Source: an uncultured Flavobacteriales bacterium
Lineage (GTDB): Bacteria; Bacteroidota; Bacteroidia; Flavobacteriales; Crocinitomicaceae
NCBI GenBank assembly: GCA_946482515.1
Contig: CAMLRS010000002.1
Coordinates: forward strand, 1-64,000
DNA length: 64,000 nucleotides
Direction of reading: 5' to 3'
In this document: in pieces, positions 1-8,135 of the stretch
Layout: each line of letters starts with the position of its first letter
How positions within the stretch are numbered: the first letter of the stretch is position 1
Translations under genes and position numbers: made by a program
Notes under the pieces: generated by a model
What the model saw: only the letters and a program-made list of their open reading frames with translations
Told to the model about the DNA's origin: nothing
Database searches by the model: none

Positions 1-2
1 AT

Positions 3-236
3 CGCTCTCAGCAGGCTCAGTCTTCACCTCTTTCCGGACAGGGAATGACCGGTCAAAGCGGGCAGCAACCTACGCAGGGACAGTATTCCGGGCAGGGAGG
101 AAATCCTCAGCCAGGTCAGTCACAAAATCAGCCCGGACAACAGCAACCTGATCGTGAAAAAGAAAGCGATACAGATCGCAATCGTCAGTCAGGAACAGAA
201 CAAGATCAGAACAAAGACCGACCAAAAGGTCTTTAA
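3..236 (+). CDS. Gln/Gly/Pro-rich protein, C-terminal part (cut by window edge)
   Basis: Open from the left edge with no stop in this frame, ending at TAA 234-236, so the true start lies outside the window. The visible 77 residues are low complexity: Gln, Gly, Pro and Ser dominate the first half (GQ and PGQ repeats), and the last 30 residues are charged and Asp/Glu/Arg/Gln-rich. I see no domain, signal peptide or membrane segment. Such a tail suggests a disordered region. An internal ATG lies at 45, but the composition is the same on both sides of it, so I treat the frame as continuous. A strong hairpin follows 70 bases downstream. Function unknown. Confidence 0.6.
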   Translation, partial: RSQQAQSSPLSGQGMTGQSGQQPTQGQYSGQGGNPQPGQSQNQPGQQQPDREKESDTDRNRQSGTEQDQNKDRPKGL

Positions 237-307
237 CAGCATGCGCACAGGAGAATACCTTCCCTCATCTCCTGTGTGTTTATTAGTTTAGTTTTTTAGC
301 AAAAGGG

Positions 308-349
308 AAAAGAAAAGAGCGGAATCGTAAGACTTCGCTCTTTTCTTTT
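308..349. terminator. Bidirectional intrinsic terminator
   Basis: Perfect 14-bp inverted repeat, AAAAGAAAAGAGCG at 308-321 and its complement at 336-349, with a 14-nt loop. The A-rich and T-rich outer ends give a T-run on either strand. It lies between two convergent genes, the Gln-rich gene on the left and the small membrane protein on the right, and can serve both. Confidence 0.8.
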
Positions 350-366
350 ACAATAACCTGCAATTG

Positions 367-684
367 CTAATACGGATTCACTTTCGTGGTGAAATGATCG
401 GCCAGCATCAGGCTGATGATCAATCCGCCGAGGATGAACACTACGATGCCCCATTTATTTCCGTAATGGACTTTGCCCAACCGGTATAATAAATAACCGG
501 CCGAGAGGTTCACAAACGCCCAGCAAACATTCAGCGTAGGCGACGACAAACCTTGTCCGGGCGGATCGGAAAACGGTGTTGGGAACTGGTTGCCGGAAAT
601 CCCGTGGACGAGGTGCGGGATCGCGTTGAAAAAGAAAGCGCCTGCCAACAGGCAGAACAGCTGGTGATACCATTTGATGTTCAT
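367..684 (-). CDS. Small integral membrane protein, unknown function
   Basis: 105 residues with three hydrophobic stretches, roughly 8-27, 52-68 and 78-97, separated by short loops. The loop between the first two is Pro/Gly/Ser-rich. The first hydrophobic stretch could also act as a signal anchor. I do not recognise a named family. A second open frame on the same strand (455-673) is a shadow with no hydrophobic pattern of its own. The gene has a shared terminator at its 3' end and stands alone, with the DUF6496-type gene about 200 bases upstream in the same direction. Role unknown; envelope location is inferred from hydrophobicity only. Confidence 0.65.
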   Translation of the reverse strand: MNIKWYHQLFCLLAGAFFFNAIPHLVHGISGNQFPTPFSDPPGQGLSSPTLNVCWAFVNLSAGYLLYRLGKVHYGNKWGIVVFILGGLIISLMLADHFTTKVNPY

Positions 685-783
685 AAGGTTCGCTTTTGGT
701 TCTAAGAAAGATACGGAAAATAAGAAGCTATTGGAAATTCATTTGTTCGGGTTCAGCTCCCGCGAATTTGCTAATTATCGTGA

Positions 784-857
784 ACTGTCAGCATGCTGAC
801 AGTATTCGTATGCATTTATACACTGCAATAATTCGTGTATTCGTGGGAAGAAAAACA
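784..857. repeat. Intergenic palindrome plus end of a MITE-like repeat (copy 1)
   Basis: A perfect 20-bp palindrome occupies 784-803 (half site ACTGTCAGCA). Thirty bases further on, 830-857 carries an 'ATTCGTGTATTCGTGGGAA' block followed by GAAAAACAC. The same block ends the repeats at 23480-23633 and 44565-44804, and a degraded form is at 28852-28986. Only one end is clear here, so this may be a truncated copy. It sits in the spacer between two minus-strand genes. Confidence 0.6.
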
Positions 858-885
858 CTTTAGGCACTTAACGCGATGTATTTTG

Positions 886-1062
886 TTACCCTTTTTTCTT
901 TGGCACTTTTCCACCTTCCTTTCGCGCTTCCGAAAGTCCGATCGCGATGGCCTGCTTCTTACTGGTGACTTTCTTCCCCGAACCCGATTTCAGTTTGCCT
1001 TCTTTCATTTCGTGCATGGCTTTTTCCACTTTTTCGCCTGCTTTTGCTCCATACTTGGCCAT
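886..1062 (-). CDS. DUF6496-type small basic protein (58 aa)
   Basis: A 58-codon gene below usual length cut-offs. It starts at ATG 1062 with MAKYGAKAGEKVEKAMHEMK and stops at TAA 886-888. It is very rich in Lys, Gly and Glu with no hydrophobic stretch. The segment 'SKKQAIAIGLSEARKEG' is the hallmark I associate with DUF6496 proteins, short basic proteins often placed near histone-like or plasmid-like Lys-rich peptides. Its biochemical role is not known to me. Two longer open frames on the opposite strand over the same bases are shadows, because only the minus frame has a family-like sequence. It stands alone; the next gene rightward is divergent. Confidence 0.8.
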   Translation of the reverse strand: MAKYGAKAGEKVEKAMHEMKEGKLKSGSGKKVTSKKQAIAIGLSEARKEGGKVPKKKG

Positions 1063-1212
1063 GGTGTCTGATTTAACGTTATTGCTTCAAATTACAGCCT
1101 CAAAAGTCATTCTCAGGACCTTGTTCACGCTATTTTGGTTAAGGATTCTTAACGGCGTTTCCTTTAACCTTTATTGCATCCTTTCCATGCCTGATTGCCT
1201 TAAATTACCTGA

Positions 1213-1959
1213 ATGAAACCCGATATACGCATAGGCTGTTCCGGCTATTATTACTCCTATTGGAAAGAGCGGTTTTACCCGAAAGGACTGCAGCCGAAAG
1301 CGTGGCTCTCCTATTACAGCAGCGTGTTCAATACCGTTGAGCTGAACGGTACATTTTACCGTATCCCGAAAGCAACGGACCTGCAGCGCTATGCCGCCGT
1401 TACGGATGACTCATTCCGCTTTTCGGTGAAAGTGAACCGCGCCATTACACACACCCGGAAACTGGCCGATTGTAAAGAGCTGATCCGGGATTTTTCTGAT
1501 CTCGTGCGATCAACTATCGGTCACAAGCTGTCGCACTTTCTTTACCAGCTCCCGCCTTCCTTCCAATATTCCGAAGAGAACCTGGAACGCGTATTGGAAA
1601 CTATTCCCCACGCGTCTGAAAACGTGGTCGAATTCCGACATGCTTCCTGGTGGAACCCGCAAACAGAAGCGGCCCTGCGATCGGCAAAGCTCACATTCTG
1701 CAATGTCGATTTTCCCGGTTTGGAAACACCGTTCATCCACACTTCACCCCTGTTTTACTTTCGGCTGCACGGCAATCCCATATTGTTCAAATCGGCCTAC
1801 AGCGAAGAAACGCTTCGCGCGTTCGCAGCGCAATTTCCTGCCAATGCCGAAGCTTGGAATATCTACTTCAACAACACCTATTACGAAGCGGGCTATACCA
1901 ACGCCCGGCAGCTGATCTCCCTCCTGGCCGAATCAAATGCTAAAATCATGGAACTATGA
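1213..1959 (+). CDS. DUF72 domain protein (YecE-like)
   Basis: 248 residues, normal length for the DUF72/YecE family, which adopts a TIM-barrel fold and has no firmly established reaction. Family signatures include the N-terminal 'IGCSGYYYSYWKERFYP', then 'YYSSVFNTVELNGTFYRIP', a central 'VEFRHASWW' and the late 'FYFRLHG'. No signal peptide, so probably cytosolic. The stop TGA overlaps the ATG of the next gene (ATGA at 1956-1959), so the pair is translationally coupled with the FAD/Rieske oxidoreductase. The spacer upstream holds a small inverted repeat (GTTAAG-N4-CTTAAC, 1138-1153). Confidence 0.92.
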   Translation: MKPDIRIGCSGYYYSYWKERFYPKGLQPKAWLSYYSSVFNTVELNGTFYRIPKATDLQRYAAVTDDSFRFSVKVNRAITHTRKLADCKELIRDFSDLVRSTIGHKLSHFLYQLPPSFQYSEENLERVLETIPHASENVVEFRHASWWNPQTEAALRSAKLTFCNVDFPGLETPFIHTSPLFYFRLHGNPILFKSAYSEETLRAFAAQFPANAEAWNIYFNNTYYEAGYTNARQLISLLAESNAKIMEL

Positions 1960-3536
1960 AAACAACAGATGAAACAAACGCTTTGTTTACCTCCGGCCAC
2001 CACACCTCCTGCTGGATGGATGACAATCCCCAGGCCACACTCAACCCGCTGCGCAACAACCTCGAAACGGATGTGGTCATCATAGGAGGCGGAATCAGCG
2101 GACTGATGGTTGCTTATTGTTTGCTCAAAGCAGGGAAGAAAATCGTGGTGCTGGAAGACGGCTTTATCGGAAGTGGCGAAACCGGGCGTACAACGGCACA
2201 CCTCACGGCAGCTCTCGACGACCGTTATTCCCATTACGAGGAAGCAAACGGCGAACGTGCCGCACATCTGTTGGCTGAAAGTCACATGGAAGCCATCCGT
2301 CTGATCGAACAGATCATTCGCGACGAGCAAATTTCCTGCGATTTCCAGCGTGTCGATGGCTACCTGTTCCGTCATCCTTCCGACGAGCCGGATGTGCTCG
2401 AAAAAGAGCTTCCCGCTACCCAGCGTGCCGGGTTGGATACGCGCATGATCAATACCGTTCCGGGCATACGCGGTGTAACGAAGGCTATTCGTTTTCGCAA
2501 CCAGGCACAGTTTCATCCGATGAAATTCCTGACCGGACTGGCCGATGCCGTAACGCGTTTGGGCGGACAAATTTTCACCAGCACACACGCCAAAGAGATC
2601 ACACACGAAAAAGCAGTTTCCGACGACGGTTATGAAGTCAAGGCCGCACACGTGGTGGTTGCAGCCAATACGCCTGTAAACAACCGGTTTGTGATGTCGT
2701 CCAAGCAATACGCTTATCGCTCGTATGTGATCGGCGCGCTCGTTCAAAAAAACACGCTGCCCATGGCTTTGTGGTGGGACACGGGCGACTACGGCCGCAA
2801 CAAGGAAATGCCTCCGTACCATTACGTGCGCTTACAGCCCTGGAATGCGTTCCACGACTTATTGATTGTAGGCGGTGAAGATCATCCGACCGGCAATCCG
2901 GAAAAAACGGGCGAGCATAGCGAAACGGAATGCTACGAGCGGCTCGAAGCCTGGACGAAGGAACATTTCACGATCGAAAAAGTCGTTTGCCGCTGGTCGG
3001 GACAAGTTATGGAATCGCTCGACGGCATTCCATATATCGGGCGAAATCCGCTGGATCACAACAATGTGTACATCATTACAGGCGATTGCGGCGATGGAAT
3101 GACCAATGCCGGCATTGCCGGGCGGCTCATCACCGATCTGATTCTCGGAAAAGCCAACGCGTGGGAAGATCTTTACCGCCCATCGCGGTTTGCCCTGCGG
3201 GAAGGCTGGCAGTTCCTGAAACACAATATCCAAAACGTTTTTGCATCGTTCCGGCAACACAGCCAGCACAACAGCGATGGAAACCTGTTTTTCGTCCAGA
3301 AAGGTGAAGGAAAGATCATGGACCTGGAAGGTGAAACCTGTGGCGTTTACCGCAACGACAAAGGCTTGCTCACCATCGTTTCGGCCAAATGCACCCACCT
3401 GGGTTGTACAGTGAGCTGGAACAACGATGAAAAAAGCTGGGATTGCCCGTGTCATGGCAGCCGCTTCACTCCTGAAGGAAAAGTGATCAACGGTCCGGCA
3501 AACACCGATCTGCCTGCGCACCAGGAACAATCCTGA
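1956..3536 (+). CDS. FAD-dependent oxidoreductase with C-terminal Rieske [2Fe-2S] domain
   Basis: 526 residues in two parts. The N-terminal DAO-type flavoprotein carries a Rossmann dinucleotide motif (VIIGGGISGLMVAYCLLKAG, around residues 44-63). The C-terminal Rieske domain has CTHLGC (Cys479, His481, Cys484) and CPCH (Cys497, Cys499, His500), giving the two Cys plus two His cluster ligands and the two structural Cys. The layout matches the YhfW-type family of putative Rieske oxidoreductases. Substrate unknown. It starts inside the stop of the DUF72 gene, so both are made from one message. The Rieske domain is complete but the protein ends only 26 residues after the last ligand. No signal peptide, so electron transfer is inferred to occur in the cytoplasm. 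Confidence 0.93.
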   Translation: MKTTDETNALFTSGHHTSCWMDDNPQATLNPLRNNLETDVVIIGGGISGLMVAYCLLKAGKKIVVLEDGFIGSGETGRTTAHLTAALDDRYSHYEEANGERAAHLLAESHMEAIRLIEQIIRDEQISCDFQRVDGYLFRHPSDEPDVLEKELPATQRAGLDTRMINTVPGIRGVTKAIRFRNQAQFHPMKFLTGLADAVTRLGGQIFTSTHAKEITHEKAVSDDGYEVKAAHVVVAANTPVNNRFVMSSKQYAYRSYVIGALVQKNTLPMALWWDTGDYGRNKEMPPYHYVRLQPWNAFHDLLIVGGEDHPTGNPEKTGEHSETECYERLEAWTKEHFTIEKVVCRWSGQVMESLDGIPYIGRNPLDHNNVYIITGDCGDGMTNAGIAGRLITDLILGKANAWEDLYRPSRFALREGWQFLKHNIQNVFASFRQHSQHNSDGNLFFVQKGEGKIMDLEGETCGVYRNDKGLLTIVSAKCTHLGCTVSWNNDEKSWDCPCHGSRFTPEGKVINGPANTDLPAHQEQS

Positions 3537-3623
3537 TGTCACTTTACGTTTTTTAACTCCCGAAAACTGGAAACGCTTTCTGAAAAGGCGTAACTTGTTT
3601 TTATACACCTCAAAAAGAAGATC

Positions 3624-4070
3624 ATGAGAACGGTACGGCGAAACACCATCCTTTATGGGATTTATGGCTTCCTTGGAATAGCAGCCTACTTTCTGCTGAT
3701 GAAGCTTTTCGGTTTGGAAAACGTAACCGAGTTGCGCTTATTCAACATAGCCATCATCATTGTGAGCACAAACCTCCTGGCACGGAAAAACGTGCGTGAA
3801 GGCAACGCGCTCAATTACGTAGAATCGCTTGGATCACTCATCCTGGCCAATTTCCTTACGGTTGCCTTGTCGGTACTGGGATTTCTGGGCTACATCAAAG
3901 CCTTTGACCAGACACTCCTGAGCAGCTTTGAAAACCGTTTCATCGCCAACGGTACATTTGAAGTGTGGGCCGCCGCGGCTATTTTGTTCCTCGAAGGACT
4001 GGCTTCTGCGCTCATCGTTTCGTTCATTTCCATGCAATACTGGAAAAAGTATGAAAATCAAATGGAATGA
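3624..4070 (+). CDS. Four-helix membrane protein, DUF4199-like
   Basis: 148 residues with four predicted membrane segments at about 9-27, 37-53, 68-90 and 113-135. The arrangement, including the conserved-looking charged loop after helix 2 and an 'LGFLGYIKAFDQTLL' stretch after helix 3, resembles DUF4199 proteins common in Bacteroidota, but I call it only as similar. The gene follows the FAD/Rieske gene by 87 bases on the same strand and may be co-transcribed. It converges with the DUF2339 gene across a nested inverted-repeat spacer. Function unknown. Confidence 0.65.
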   Translation: MRTVRRNTILYGIYGFLGIAAYFLLMKLFGLENVTELRLFNIAIIIVSTNLLARKNVREGNALNYVESLGSLILANFLTVALSVLGFLGYIKAFDQTLLSSFENRFIANGTFEVWAAAAILFLEGLASALIVSFISMQYWKKYENQME

Positions 4071-4080
4071 AAAATGATGT

Positions 4081-4230
4081 TTGATGTTGAATTTTTGATG
4101 TTTGATAATCAATCACCTCCTCCCTTGAGGGAGGACTGAGGAGGGTGGCATCTAACTTCAGATCGTGGTAAGCCACCTCCCTTTATCCCTCCTCAAGGAG
4201 GGAAATCCGACAACATCAAGAATCAAGAAT
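4081..4230. repeat. Nested inverted-repeat spacer between convergent genes
   Basis: Two fold-back layers. Inner layer: a GC-rich arm at 4114-4149 and its imperfect complement at 4172-4203, each built from CCTCCCT/GAGGGA words and each itself hairpin-like. Outer layer: an AT-rich arm of GATGTTTGATG-type words (4077-4108) and complementary CATCAAGAATCAAG words (4209-4230), which run into the last codons of the DUF2339 gene. It probably acts as a bidirectional terminator. The CCCTCC/GGAGGG element looks like a dispersed Bacteroidota intergenic repeat. Confidence 0.65.
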
Positions 4231-5785
4231 CTGACTTAAAGCGTTGGTAGAAATACGCCCCGACGAGCAATAACGAGCCCAGCGCCAGGAACAAAATGGT
4301 CTTGGAAAGCGTGCTCAGCTGAACGATATCGAAGAAGAAGAGCTTCACCAAAGTGATTCCCAGAATGATCATTGCCGTTACACGCAAAGCCGCACTGTTG
4401 TGTTTGATTCCCGAAAACAGGATGTACACGGCATACAAGCCCCACAGGATGCTCAGACTGAGACGGTAAGCATTGCGATTGCCGGTTTCAGTGAGCAGAT
4501 GTGTCATTTCCAGTGAAAGTGCCCACAGCAATAACAAATGCAGCAATGTAGCCAGCTCAGGTGTCGTCGCTCCTCTGCGCATACGCAACAGCAACAGGGC
4601 CACAATGGCGAAGAAATCGACATAGCGCACGGCCCAGCCTATTCCCTTCACAGACGAGAAGCTCAGAACGATCAGCAAGGTACAAATCGCCATCAATTCG
4701 TGTACGCCCGACAACAGCTTGTCTTCCGGACGGATTTTCCGGAAAATGAAAGCGATTCCCAGCAAAACAGCACCGATGAATGTTCCAAAATACAGGCTGG
4801 AATTGGCCCCGGCATCTGCAGCGTACAAAATGTAATTCCCGATTGCCAGCAATCCCAATACGTTTGGAATAACGACCAGCAGATCACTGTATTCGAACGG
4901 TTTTCTCCGAAGCAGCGGATAAGCCAGTACGGCCGTTTGAAACAACAGGAAATACCCGATAATGTAGCACATTGCGATCGTTGCGTCGGCATGTGGCTTG
5001 TAGCTTGTGAAAAACCAGACCGGAAATACGAAAATGCTCCATCCGAACGCCACATACACCAGCGAACGCCAGCTGCGGAGGAAGGAAATGAACAAAATAC
5101 CGGTATTGATCACAGTCATATAGGCCAGGTAGTTCGACAGATGCGCCGTTTTATTGGCAATGAGCGCCGGCAGAATGTAAGCACCGATGAGACCAATGTG
5201 TGCGATCATGACCTGGTTGTAGCGCAAGGCGCTCAGTACCGTTCCGATAGTCGTCAGCAGCAGGAGCACAAAGGCCATTCCGTAAGGAAAGAGCTGGTAA
5301 AAGCTGTAAGCTGCATACGTAATGAAGTAGCAAACAGCCATCGATCCGCTCACCAATACGGCGCTGAATCCTTCGTATTTGTTCTTGAAACGCCAGGCGA
5401 AAAAGCCCAGGATCGCCGCAACGATGTAACCACCGGCAATGCGCATCACGGGACTCAACAGCTCGTGATCGATCGCGTATTTGGCACCAATTCCAACGCC
5501 TATGATCAGGATGGCGATTCCGATCTTGCTGAGCACTTGCTCGCCGATGTATTGTTCCCAGCCGGATTTTGCTTTCGCCTGTTGAACAGGTTGTTGTGTC
5601 GGCGCAGGTTTCGATGACGCAGTCGATTGCTGAATAGCCGGTTTTGCCGGAATGCCGTATTGCTCCCGCAGCGCTTCGACTTCACTGTATTGCCGCCGGA
5701 TTTCTTCCTTCAGTTCCTGATGCTGCTCCCACAAACGCCGGTAAGCCTCTTCCAGTTGTTCGATCCGTTCCCTGTCTGCTGACAT
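4223..5785 (-). CDS. DUF2339 polytopic membrane protein
   Basis: 520 residues. Residues 1-45 are a charged coiled coil (repeated Glu/Arg/Gln heptads), 46-75 a Pro/Gln/Ala-rich linker, and from about 83 onward a dense series of hydrophobic helices, about 14 or more, to the C terminus. The order coiled coil, linker, 'GWEQYIGEQVLSKIGI', then many helices matches DUF2339 inner-membrane proteins. Family members have no assigned transport or enzymatic function. It is the last gene of a minus-strand run and its 3' end lies within an inverted repeat. A 359-codon open frame on the opposite strand is a compositional shadow. Confidence 0.88.
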   Translation of the reverse strand: MSADRERIEQLEEAYRRLWEQHQELKEEIRRQYSEVEALREQYGIPAKPAIQQSTASSKPAPTQQPVQQAKAKSGWEQYIGEQVLSKIGIAILIIGVGIGAKYAIDHELLSPVMRIAGGYIVAAILGFFAWRFKNKYEGFSAVLVSGSMAVCYFITYAAYSFYQLFPYGMAFVLLLLTTIGTVLSALRYNQVMIAHIGLIGAYILPALIANKTAHLSNYLAYMTVINTGILFISFLRSWRSLVYVAFGWSIFVFPVWFFTSYKPHADATIAMCYIIGYFLLFQTAVLAYPLLRRKPFEYSDLLVVIPNVLGLLAIGNYILYAADAGANSSLYFGTFIGAVLLGIAFIFRKIRPEDKLLSGVHELMAICTLLIVLSFSSVKGIGWAVRYVDFFAIVALLLLRMRRGATTPELATLLHLLLLWALSLEMTHLLTETGNRNAYRLSLSILWGLYAVYILFSGIKHNSAALRVTAMIILGITLVKLFFFDIVQLSTLSKTILFLALGSLLLVGAYFYQRFKSDS

Positions 5786-5825
5786 GCGATTGGTTTTAGT
5801 TATGAGCGAATATAGGTTTTTCAGT

Positions 5826-5926
5826 GAACAGGCAATAGTGAATAGTAAATAGGCAATAGTTTGTTTTTAACTTTCTAATTCCGTAGCGAACTATTGCCTG
5901 TTTACTAATGCCTATTCACTATTTCA
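5826..5926. repeat. Fold-back repeat of CAATAGTGAATAG-type words
   Basis: Left arm 5826-5862 and right arm 5889-5926 are imperfect reverse complements of about 37 bp, each made of the words CAATAG, TGAATAG and CAGGCAATAG in varied order. The right arm includes the last codon and stop of the TonB-C/VWA gene, and the left arm ends 40 bp before the DUF2339 start. It could terminate the upstream minus-strand gene. Same type of low-complexity fold-back as at 16206, 31412, 45914 and 58604, but with different words. Confidence 0.6.
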
Positions 5927-7508
5927 AGGTAAACTTCCCTTTCCGAACAACAAAGATCTGCTTGCCGACCTGGAGCGTTGCTCCTTCCTCGTAGGTGTGC
6001 AGGTTCGCGTAGAGTCGATTGGCAAATGTAACCGAGCCTTTGGTGAGGCGTGCGAGGTTCAGCCAGACATCGTTCAGCACGGGTGAATTGCCGCAAACGA
6101 TGATCTGAACGGGTTTCGTAATAGCTCCTGCCAGCGATAAATCGCGCGGTGTGGCGAAATTATCGGCGATCATCACGAGGTTTTCACACGTAGGGCAATC
6201 GGTTTGGGCTTTCAGCAGGGCTTCCACATTGTTTTCCGGAAGATCGCCTCCATCGCCGGCTTTCATCGCGGTCGTCATCTGGTCGGTGAAGGCAGCGATC
6301 GTTGTAGGCTTGAACGAATACAAACCGCCGGTGCTGCCTGTACGTTTGCTCATATTTTTCTTTCCGTCGCCATCGTTGAACAACACGATCCTCGCAACTG
6401 AAGTGTCTTTTTTCGCCAGCCGGTTTTTCACCCACAGCAAGACCTGTGCGTTATACGGCGCCATGCTTCCCGTGACATCACACACCAGGGCTGCCTGTTT
6501 CCAGTTGTTCTTTTCCAGTGTTTCGGAAACAATCCTTCCCTGCGGCGTTGGCGGAATTTTGGAGTAATCGATCGCAGCTGCAGGTGGAACGGCATCTGCG
6601 GCATACACTTCCAGCGGACCGGCAATCACACTTCCGCGCTCGTGAAAAGCGGCCGTAAAGGTCACCATACAATCGATCGGTTTGCCGTCTACTTTTCCCG
6701 GCGCCCACTTGGGCATGTTGCTCACAAAGCGGAACACTTCCTGGTGATAAGGCGAAGGAGAAGTAACTCCCGGCAGCGTAACCTGCTGCACATCGCCGTT
6801 TTTATCCACAATAAATTGCACCGTCACATCTTCCGTCGGGCCGTGAGCAACGCCGGTCGGGAATTGCAGGTTGCGGGTAAAGTAATCGATGCGTGAGCGT
6901 TCGCCGCCTGGGAAATTCGGCAAGGTGACCTGCGGCTCTTTCTTCGGTAATCCGGAAGCGGTATCTTTTTTCAGCTCGGTGGAAAGGTAAGCGTCGTAAG
7001 CATCCGGTGTCAGGGTTCCATCAGCTATGCCGCGCAGAAAATCAGTTTCCACTTCTACCAGCTCGGCTGAAGGCGCATTCCGGGTCGTGATCACCACGCC
7101 GTGGAAAAACTCCTTCCCCATTTCGGCAGATGTACAAGCGGTCTGGGCAATCAGCACCCATTCGATTCCCGGCTGACTCAGGATATTTGGAGCCGCCTTG
7201 AACAAAGCTTGCAAACGTTTGCGGTTCAGTCCGTGCTGATCGAAAGTTTCGGATTTACGGTAAGTGGTGTAGATCAGCTCCACTTTCAGTATCACTTTCC
7301 CCGAAAGAGCATTCAGTGCCTGTACATCCTCGTAAACGGCATTGTTGAAAGCGGTTTGGAGGAAATATACATTGTTGCGCTTTTTGACAACGTATTTGGG
7401 AATGGAACGCGGCGTGATGCCTATTACTTTTTCGATCACAGCTGATGTTTCCTGTGCGACCAGGAAGTTGATGGACAACAAAAACAGCAGGATCAGTGGA
7501 AAGCGCAT
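5919..7508 (-). CDS. Secreted TonB C-terminal-like / VWA-like fusion protein
   Basis: 529 residues. Signal peptide at 1-19 (ends FLVAQ). Residues about 20-190 are an unassigned region. About 196-288 resembles a TonB C-terminal domain ('LPNFPGGERSRIDYFTRNLQ', 'VTVQFIVDKNGDVQQVTL', a 'KWAPGKVDGKPI' strand). About 336-475 resembles a von Willebrand A domain with a partial MIDAS motif D344-V-T-G-S348. TonB-C domains normally contact outer-membrane receptors through a membrane-anchored protein, but here there is no N-terminal anchor beyond the signal peptide, so the role is probably periplasmic binding rather than energy transduction. The gene lies downstream of map and a membrane protein, 40 bp apart, in one direction. 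Fusion inferred from motifs. Confidence 0.75.
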   Translation of the reverse strand: MRFPLILLFLLSINFLVAQETSAVIEKVIGITPRSIPKYVVKKRNNVYFLQTAFNNAVYEDVQALNALSGKVILKVELIYTTYRKSETFDQHGLNRKRLQALFKAAPNILSQPGIEWVLIAQTACTSAEMGKEFFHGVVITTRNAPSAELVEVETDFLRGIADGTLTPDAYDAYLSTELKKDTASGLPKKEPQVTLPNFPGGERSRIDYFTRNLQFPTGVAHGPTEDVTVQFIVDKNGDVQQVTLPGVTSPSPYHQEVFRFVSNMPKWAPGKVDGKPIDCMVTFTAAFHERGSVIAGPLEVYAADAVPPAAAIDYSKIPPTPQGRIVSETLEKNNWKQAALVCDVTGSMAPYNAQVLLWVKNRLAKKDTSVARIVLFNDGDGKKNMSKRTGSTGGLYSFKPTTIAAFTDQMTTAMKAGDGGDLPENNVEALLKAQTDCPTCENLVMIADNFATPRDLSLAGAITKPVQIIVCGNSPVLNDVWLNLARLTKGSVTFANRLYANLHTYEEGATLQVGKQIFVVRKGKFTLK

Positions 7509-7547
7509 TGGCAGTTGTTTAGCGAATAACCTTCGGCAGTCAAAACG

Positions 7548-8135
7548 TTACATATGGCCCGCCACGCGCAGGGTTCCCCAATACGCCCCGGAAATCCAGG
7601 TCGTGATGTAGAAAAACGCCAATAAGGTGACGATCGCAAAATGCGTGTGCGAGCGGTCTTTTTCCTGGAAAATACAGACCAGCCAGCCAATCAGTGGCAG
7701 CACCGCCCAGATATAGGCATTCAGCAGAAAACAAGCCGTGAGGATCAACGCGCAGGCCACACCGCCGATCTTCGCCCATTGTTTCTCGGTTCGCAGCGAG
7801 ATCAGGATGCCCCAGACCACAAATAACAGGCAGAAAAGGATGAATGTAAAATCGATGAAGAGGCTGTTGAGCAGGCCCGGCAGTTTTTGTTCCGACACAA
7901 AGATTTCGAGCACAAAACGCGAAGTGAGCATCAGGGTAAAGCTCCATCCTATCGCCAGCCAGTCGGTCAATCGCATTTTGCGGCGTTCGAGGAGGAACAT
8001 CAGTACAATGGCAACGAACAGCGCGGTTTTATACAGTGCGAAAGGGAAAATCCAGATGTAGTGCTGCATGTAATGCACGAGGGCAAACATACAGGCAGTA
8101 AGAATGGTAAGGGAACTGATGCGCTCGCTGGTCAT
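7548..8135 (-). CDS. Integral membrane protein, unknown
   Basis: 195 residues with about six hydrophobic helices (roughly 9-24, 33-49, 58-76, 92-113, 122-145 and 167-188) and short charged loops, including an 'ERRKMR' cytoplasmic-looking loop. No family recognised. Its ATG overlaps the stop of the methionine aminopeptidase gene by four bases, so it is translationally coupled to map. The TonB-C/VWA gene follows 40 bases later. No signal peptide distinct from the first helix. Confidence 0.7.
   Translation of the reverse strand: MTSERISSLTILTACMFALVHYMQHYIWIFPFALYKTALFVAIVLMFLLERRKMRLTDWLAIGWSFTLMLTSRFVLEIFVSEQKLPGLLNSLFIDFTFILFCLLFVVWGILISLRTEKQWAKIGGVACALILTACFLLNAYIWAVLPLIGWLVCIFQEKDRSHTHFAIVTLLAFFYITTWISGAYWGTLRVAGHM

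Noticed and set aside
947..1216. Plus-strand frames at 835-1071 and 947-1216
   Set aside because: They cover the antisense of the DUF6496-type gene, are Phe-rich and have no family likeness.
1893..2822. A 309-codon minus-strand frame opposite the FAD/Rieske gene
   Set aside because: Antisense shadow; the FAD and Rieske motifs are on the plus strand.
4538..5617. A 359-codon open frame on the plus strand opposite the DUF2339 gene
   Set aside because: Composition (Gln, Arg, His, Ser heavy) is typical of an antisense shadow, with no domain or hydrophobic pattern, while the minus-strand frame is a clear membrane protein.
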